64,000 bases of DNA from Prosthecochloris sp. Its GTDB lineage: Bacteria; Bacteroidota; Chlorobiia; Chlorobiales; Chlorobiaceae. Under the pieces are notes generated by a model. That model was given only the letters and a program-made list of their open reading frames with translations, was not told where the DNA came from and made no database searches. Below, in pieces: positions 60,605 through 64,000 of the stretch. The stretch is taken from positions 62,001 through 126,000 of the forward strand of contig JADMLA020000039.1 in the NCBI GenBank assembly GCA_015482705.2, read 5' to 3'. Within the stretch, counting starts at the first letter, position 1. Each line of letters starts with the position of its first letter. The position numbers were made by a program, and so were the translations under genes.

Positions 60605-61905
60605 TAGGTAATCCCGAGCTGTTCCATCAAATCAGGATTGTAAATATTCCTTCCGTCAAAAATCACCGGATTGGTCAACTCCTGTTTGATAACCTCGAAA
60701 TCCGGGCTCCGGAACACCCTCCACTCGGTGACCACTGCAAGGGCATCTGCACCCTTCAGAGCATCTTCCAACGTTTCAACCAACTTCAGGTCGGCACGCT
60801 CTCCGTAAATCCTCTGCGCCTCATCCATTGCAACCGGATCATATGCCCGAACCGACGCACCGGCCGCCCAGAGCTCTTCAAGAACTCTACGGCTTGGAGC
60901 TTCACGCATGTCATCGGTGTTCGGTTTGAACGCCAGCCCCCACAAAGCTATGGTCTTACCTTCCAACTCACTCCCGAAATGGCCTTTCATCTTTTCTACC
61001 AGCGAAACTTTCTGATCATTGTTGACAGCTTCTACCGCCTGCAGTATTCTGGCATCATAGCCGTATTTCACCGCTGTTTTTTCCAGCGCCTGTACATCTT
61101 TCGGGAAACAGGAGCCACCGTAACCGACACCGGGATATATAAATGAAAACCCAATCCTTGAATCAGATCCAATGCCGTGACGAACCGCTTCGACATCAGC
61201 TCCGACACGTTCGGCAATATTCGCGATTTCATTCATGAAGCTGATTTTCGTCGCCAGCATTGCATTAGCAGCATACTTCGTAAGCTCTGCCGAACGCACG
61301 TCCATAGCGATAAACCTCTCGTGACTTCGATTGAACGGTGCATAGAGACTGCGCAACAACTCTTTTGTTCGCGGATTATCCACACCGACGATAATTCGCT
61401 CGGGTTTCATGAAATCACTTATGGCATCGCCTTCTTTGAGAAACTCTGGGTTCGAAACAACATCATAATCGATCGAAACACCCCGTTCTTCCATCGCTGA
61501 TCTCACCTGCTCACTGACCAAATCGGCCGTTCCTACCGGTACTGTCGATTTATCGACAATGATTCGGTAGTCTTCCATATTGCTGCCGATGGTTTTGGCA
61601 ACACTGAGTACATGACGAAGATCGGCCGAGCCATCTTCGTCGGGCGGAGTCCCCACGGCGATAAACTGAAACAGCCCGAAAGCAACACCTTCAGCCGGAT
61701 CGGAAGTGAACCGCAGACGACCTTCCCGTGCATTGTCAACCACCATATCCTCAAGACCAGGCTCGTATATCGGTATTTCACCCTGTTTCAAACGACTGAT
61801 TTTTTCTTCGTCGATATCGACGCACAACACATCGTTACCAACTTCTGCAAAACATGCGCCGGTCACCAATCCAACGTAGCCCGATCCGAATATGGTTATC
61901 TTCAT
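60553..61905 (-). CDS. ugd: UDP-glucose 6-dehydrogenase
   Basis: Oxidises UDP-glucose to UDP-glucuronate with two NAD, supplying sugar precursors for capsule or lipopolysaccharide. The 450-residue product has the Rossmann motif 'ITIFGSGYVGLVTGACFAEVG', 'STVPVGTADLV', 'FMNEIANIAERVGADVE', the catalytic cysteine in 'PGVGYGGSCFPKDVQAL' and the C-terminal 'LWGLAFKPNTDDMREAPS'. It overlaps the end of thiD by 52 nt on the opposite strand and is transcribed alone. Confidence 0.95.
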   Translation of the reverse strand: MKITIFGSGYVGLVTGACFAEVGNDVLCVDIDEEKISRLKQGEIPIYEPGLEDMVVDNAREGRLRFTSDPAEGVAFGLFQFIAVGTPPDEDGSADLRHVLSVAKTIGSNMEDYRIIVDKSTVPVGTADLVSEQVRSAMEERGVSIDYDVVSNPEFLKEGDAISDFMKPERIIVGVDNPRTKELLRSLYAPFNRSHERFIAMDVRSAELTKYAANAMLATKISFMNEIANIAERVGADVEAVRHGIGSDSRIGFSFIYPGVGYGGSCFPKDVQALEKTAVKYGYDARILQAVEAVNNDQKVSLVEKMKGHFGSELEGKTIALWGLAFKPNTDDMREAPSRRVLEELWAAGASVRAYDPVAMDEAQRIYGERADLKLVETLEDALKGADALAVVTEWRVFRSPDFEVIKQELTNPVIFDGRNIYNPDLMEQLGITYYSIGRIPRGEGFSQQR

Positions 61906-62129
61906 AGTTTACAAGTAGTGATTAGTTAAACGGAAACAGCTGATAGACAAAGATAATCTTTTCCAGTGATCGATCTATCGCCAATTTTCCAAGTCCATTT
62001 TCTCTACAACATGTTTACAACGTGACCCTGGTAAACTACCAGTGCCGGCACATTATATAAAAAATTATAAGAAAAACGGTACTTTCATTGTATAGGGTTA
62101 CAACAAAAAAGTCATAATAATACAAGAGG

Positions 62130-63626
62130 TTGCGAAACAATAACAACAATAAACTGCTTGCGGGCATCGTCGCCGGAATTGTTGCAGGCTCTCTTCTTGG
62201 CGGGCTCTATCCGGAAGCAGGTTTATCGGTTCATTTTATCGGCCACCTGTTCATCAAATTCCTGATGATGATTGTTATGCCGCTTATAATTGCAGCCATG
62301 ATTAGCGGTATTTGCAGGTTCGGAGATGTAAGAAAACTCGGTCCTCTTGGATTCAGAACGATTTTCTACTATCTGGGAACAACCGCTCTTTCCGTCCTGA
62401 CGGGTATCTTGCTGGTCATTGTTATTCATCCGGGACAATTCGCATCGGTAACCCAGCAAATTCAAACACGTGGAGGCATCGTCGAACAGGATGCCTCATA
62501 CACCGTCACAGGAAACACCATCGTCATCGATGGTGTTTCATTTTCGAAAGAATACACGTCAACCCATTCCATAATCCTTCTCGACCGCGATATCTCAGGA
62601 AACATCACATCACAGCATGAAGGGAACATCATAGAGGTTTCAAGGTGGAGAAAAAACAACGACAATCTTGTTTCGTTAACGGTAAAGGGGAAAGGAATCG
62701 CCATCGACAAGCTTCCGGCAGAAAGGTTTCTACAAGAACAAAGAGGCATAACCGATATTTTGAAGGAAGTGCTGACCGGTTTGATTCCGGCCAACCTCTT
62801 CAAAGCCATGGCGGAAAATGATATCCTTCCTGTCATAACCTTTTCACTTCTTCTTGGTGCAGTGTTATCGACGCTTGGTGAACGAGGTAAACCGGTGATC
62901 GATTTTTTCAATGGTCTCAACGAGGCGATCATGAAAATCATTCACCTCGCCATGTATGCAGCACCTGTCGGCATTGGAGCCCTTATCGCCGGCAGACTTG
63001 GCGAAGCGGGCGGTTTTACCGGCTTCCTGCCAGAATTGCTCCAGCTTGGAAAATATGCATTTACCGTTATCGCGGGATTGATGATTCACAGTATGATCAT
63101 TCTACCGTTTATTCTGAAGTTTTTCGGTAACACCGGTGTGGGACGGTTTGCTTATAACACCACCCCTGCACTTTTAACCGCTTTTTCTACCGCCTCGAGC
63201 TCAGCGACCCTGCCACTAACCGTGGAATGTGCAGAAGAGAAAAACGGTGTTTCACCCCGAACCGCAGGATTTGTTCTTCCACTCGGAGCAACGATCAATA
63301 TGGATGGAACAGCGCTTTATGAAGCCGTAGCTGTTATATTCATAGCGCAGATCAACGGAATCACTCTGGGACCGCCTGAGCTCACTATCGTTTTTCTTAC
63401 AGCAACGCTCGCAGCTGTCGGTGCGGCGGGAATTCCCGAAGCAGGGCTGGTAACGATGGTACTCGTGCTGAAAGCGGTCGACCTGCCTATCGAGGGAATA
63501 TCGCTTATCCTTGCCATCGACTGGTTCCTCGACCGTTGCCGAACAACAGTCAATGTATGGGGTGACAGCATCGGGGCAAAGGTTATCGACAGATACGTTT
63601 TGCGAGCTAATCATCCATCACGATGA
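62130..63626 (+). CDS. Dicarboxylate/amino acid:cation symporter with extracytoplasmic insertion
   Basis: A 498-residue member of the DAACS (GltP/DctA) family. 'FIKFLMMIVMPLIIAAMISG', 'AFSTASSSATLPLTVECAEE' (the serine-rich re-entrant hairpin 1), 'PLGATINMDGTALYEAV' (NMDGT motif) and 'VWGDSIGAKVID' mark it, and Na+ or H+ coupling is typical. Typical members have about 420 residues. The excess is an insertion at about 110-200 ('TRGGIVEQDASYTVTGN' to 'KGIAIDKLPAERF'), predicted to lie outside the membrane between helices 3 and 4. The start is a TTG at 62130 with AAGAGG very close upstream, so the N-terminus is uncertain. Confidence 0.85.
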   Translation: MRNNNNNKLLAGIVAGIVAGSLLGGLYPEAGLSVHFIGHLFIKFLMMIVMPLIIAAMISGICRFGDVRKLGPLGFRTIFYYLGTTALSVLTGILLVIVIHPGQFASVTQQIQTRGGIVEQDASYTVTGNTIVIDGVSFSKEYTSTHSIILLDRDISGNITSQHEGNIIEVSRWRKNNDNLVSLTVKGKGIAIDKLPAERFLQEQRGITDILKEVLTGLIPANLFKAMAENDILPVITFSLLLGAVLSTLGERGKPVIDFFNGLNEAIMKIIHLAMYAAPVGIGALIAGRLGEAGGFTGFLPELLQLGKYAFTVIAGLMIHSMIILPFILKFFGNTGVGRFAYNTTPALLTAFSTASSSATLPLTVECAEEKNGVSPRTAGFVLPLGATINMDGTALYEAVAVIFIAQINGITLGPPELTIVFLTATLAAVGAAGIPEAGLVTMVLVLKAVDLPIEGISLILAIDWFLDRCRTTVNVWGDSIGAKVIDRYVLRANHPSR

Positions 63627-64000
63627 CAAGACAGCGAGACTTTTTCCAGAATTCAGATTCATCCGTGATAAGAAGCAATGAAGATGTTCTTCCCCCGACA
63701 AGCTCATAAGAACCTTTTGTATGAGGTGTTATGATTCTCAGGTTTTTTACCGGCGTATCGAAATAAAGGTCTCTTGTCTCTGTGATATCGATCCTTTTGA
63801 AAAGCGAAACATCGAAATCCTGTGCAAGATAGTAATCGGTGTCGAAAATTGTCGATAAAGGACTACCCGGTTTTGACAAAATCCCTTTTTCTGTCAGCTC
63901 ATCATAACTCCCTGATATGTAGTATGCATAGGAAAGAATGTCTTCCTGTTCGAGAATGAATTCATCAAGAACTTCGACTGTTTCCAGCAGCTCAGAAACC
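63607..64000 (-). CDS. Protein of unknown function, 5' end beyond the window
   Basis: The minus-strand frame stays open from the stop at 63607 to the right edge, so the visible 131 residues are the C-terminal part of a longer protein. The part outside the TTG at 63879 reads 'ELLETVEVLDEFILEQEDIL' and 'SYAYYISGSYDELTEKGILS', which looks like real coding sequence. It continues 'DTDYYLAQDFDVSLFKRIDI' and ends 'KKSRCLVIVMDD'. No family is recognised. Its 3' end overlaps the symporter's end by 20 nt on the opposite strand. Confidence 0.7.
   Translation of the reverse strand, partial: VSELLETVEVLDEFILEQEDILSYAYYISGSYDELTEKGILSKPGSPLSTIFDTDYYLAQDFDVSLFKRIDITETRDLYFDTPVKNLRIITPHTKGSYELVGGRTSSLLLITDESEFWKKSRCLVIVMDD

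Noticed and set aside
1..64000. CRISPR arrays, insertion sequences, prophage or integrase genes
   Set aside because: No regularly spaced direct repeats, transposase motifs or phage genes were found anywhere in the window.

Overview
The window reads as chromosome of a green sulfur bacterium (Chlorobiaceae, near Chlorobium/Prosthecochloris; species not determinable by eye). The main reasons are a sox gene cluster in the order soxF-X-Y-Z-A-K-B-W without soxCD, an adjacent two-gene anaerobic ergothioneine pathway (eanA/eanB) known from Chlorobium, and a generally anaerobic, autotrophic-looking gene set. There is no phage, insertion sequence or CRISPR array. Most genes are intact and tightly packed.

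Layout. 1-6161: arginine biosynthesis (argB 3' end, argF, argR, argG, then argH), interrupted by a secreted repeat protein. 6236-17190: housekeeping metabolism (tail-specific protease, class II aldolase, M20 amidohydrolase, CBS protein, rpiB-ppk-MTHFS operon, FAH-family protein, pyrC). 17412-22827: small PH-like protein, eanA-eanB, CDGSH iron-sulfur protein, esterase, radical SAM enzyme. 23076-32325: sulfur oxidation region on the minus strand, read as porin, soxF, soxX, soxY, soxZ, soxA, soxK, soxB, soxW, dsbD. 32775-39561: small ribosome-associated-like protein, a broken small gene, methyltransferase, exonuclease plus DUF294/CBS regulator, SDR, two lipoproteins. 39890-42391: CHAD protein plus orphan ParA ATPase, then tRNA-Cys. 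42572-48922: DUF2939, DUF1801, methyltransferase, acyl-CoA synthetase, Mut7-C protein, MutY-like glycosylase, metallo-hydrolase. 49068-52646: ffh-rpsP-rimM-trmD-rplS. 52869-63626: heptose kinase, two START-like proteins, CtpA, DUF192, RidA, thiamine genes, UDP-glucose dehydrogenase, symporter. A gene of unknown function runs off the right edge.

How genes work together. Periplasmic SoxXA(K), SoxYZ and SoxB oxidise thiosulfate. SoxF is a flavocytochrome c sulfide dehydrogenase-type flavoprotein, and SoxW/DsbD keep carrier or cytochrome thiols reduced. EanA and EanB would convert histidine to hercynine and then to ergothioneine without oxygen. Ppk makes polyphosphate, and the CHAD protein is of a polyphosphate-binding family encoded 2 nt upstream of a ParA ATPase.

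The most interesting observations are: (i) a duplicated 46-bp promoter/operator module in front of both the porin and soxF; (ii) the CHAD-ParA pair as a possible polyphosphate-granule positioning system; (iii) eanAB next to sox; (iv) a recurring intergenic hairpin family; (v) a GC-rich structured leader upstream of the acyl-CoA synthetase. All identifications are by eye from motifs and context; no database search was run.
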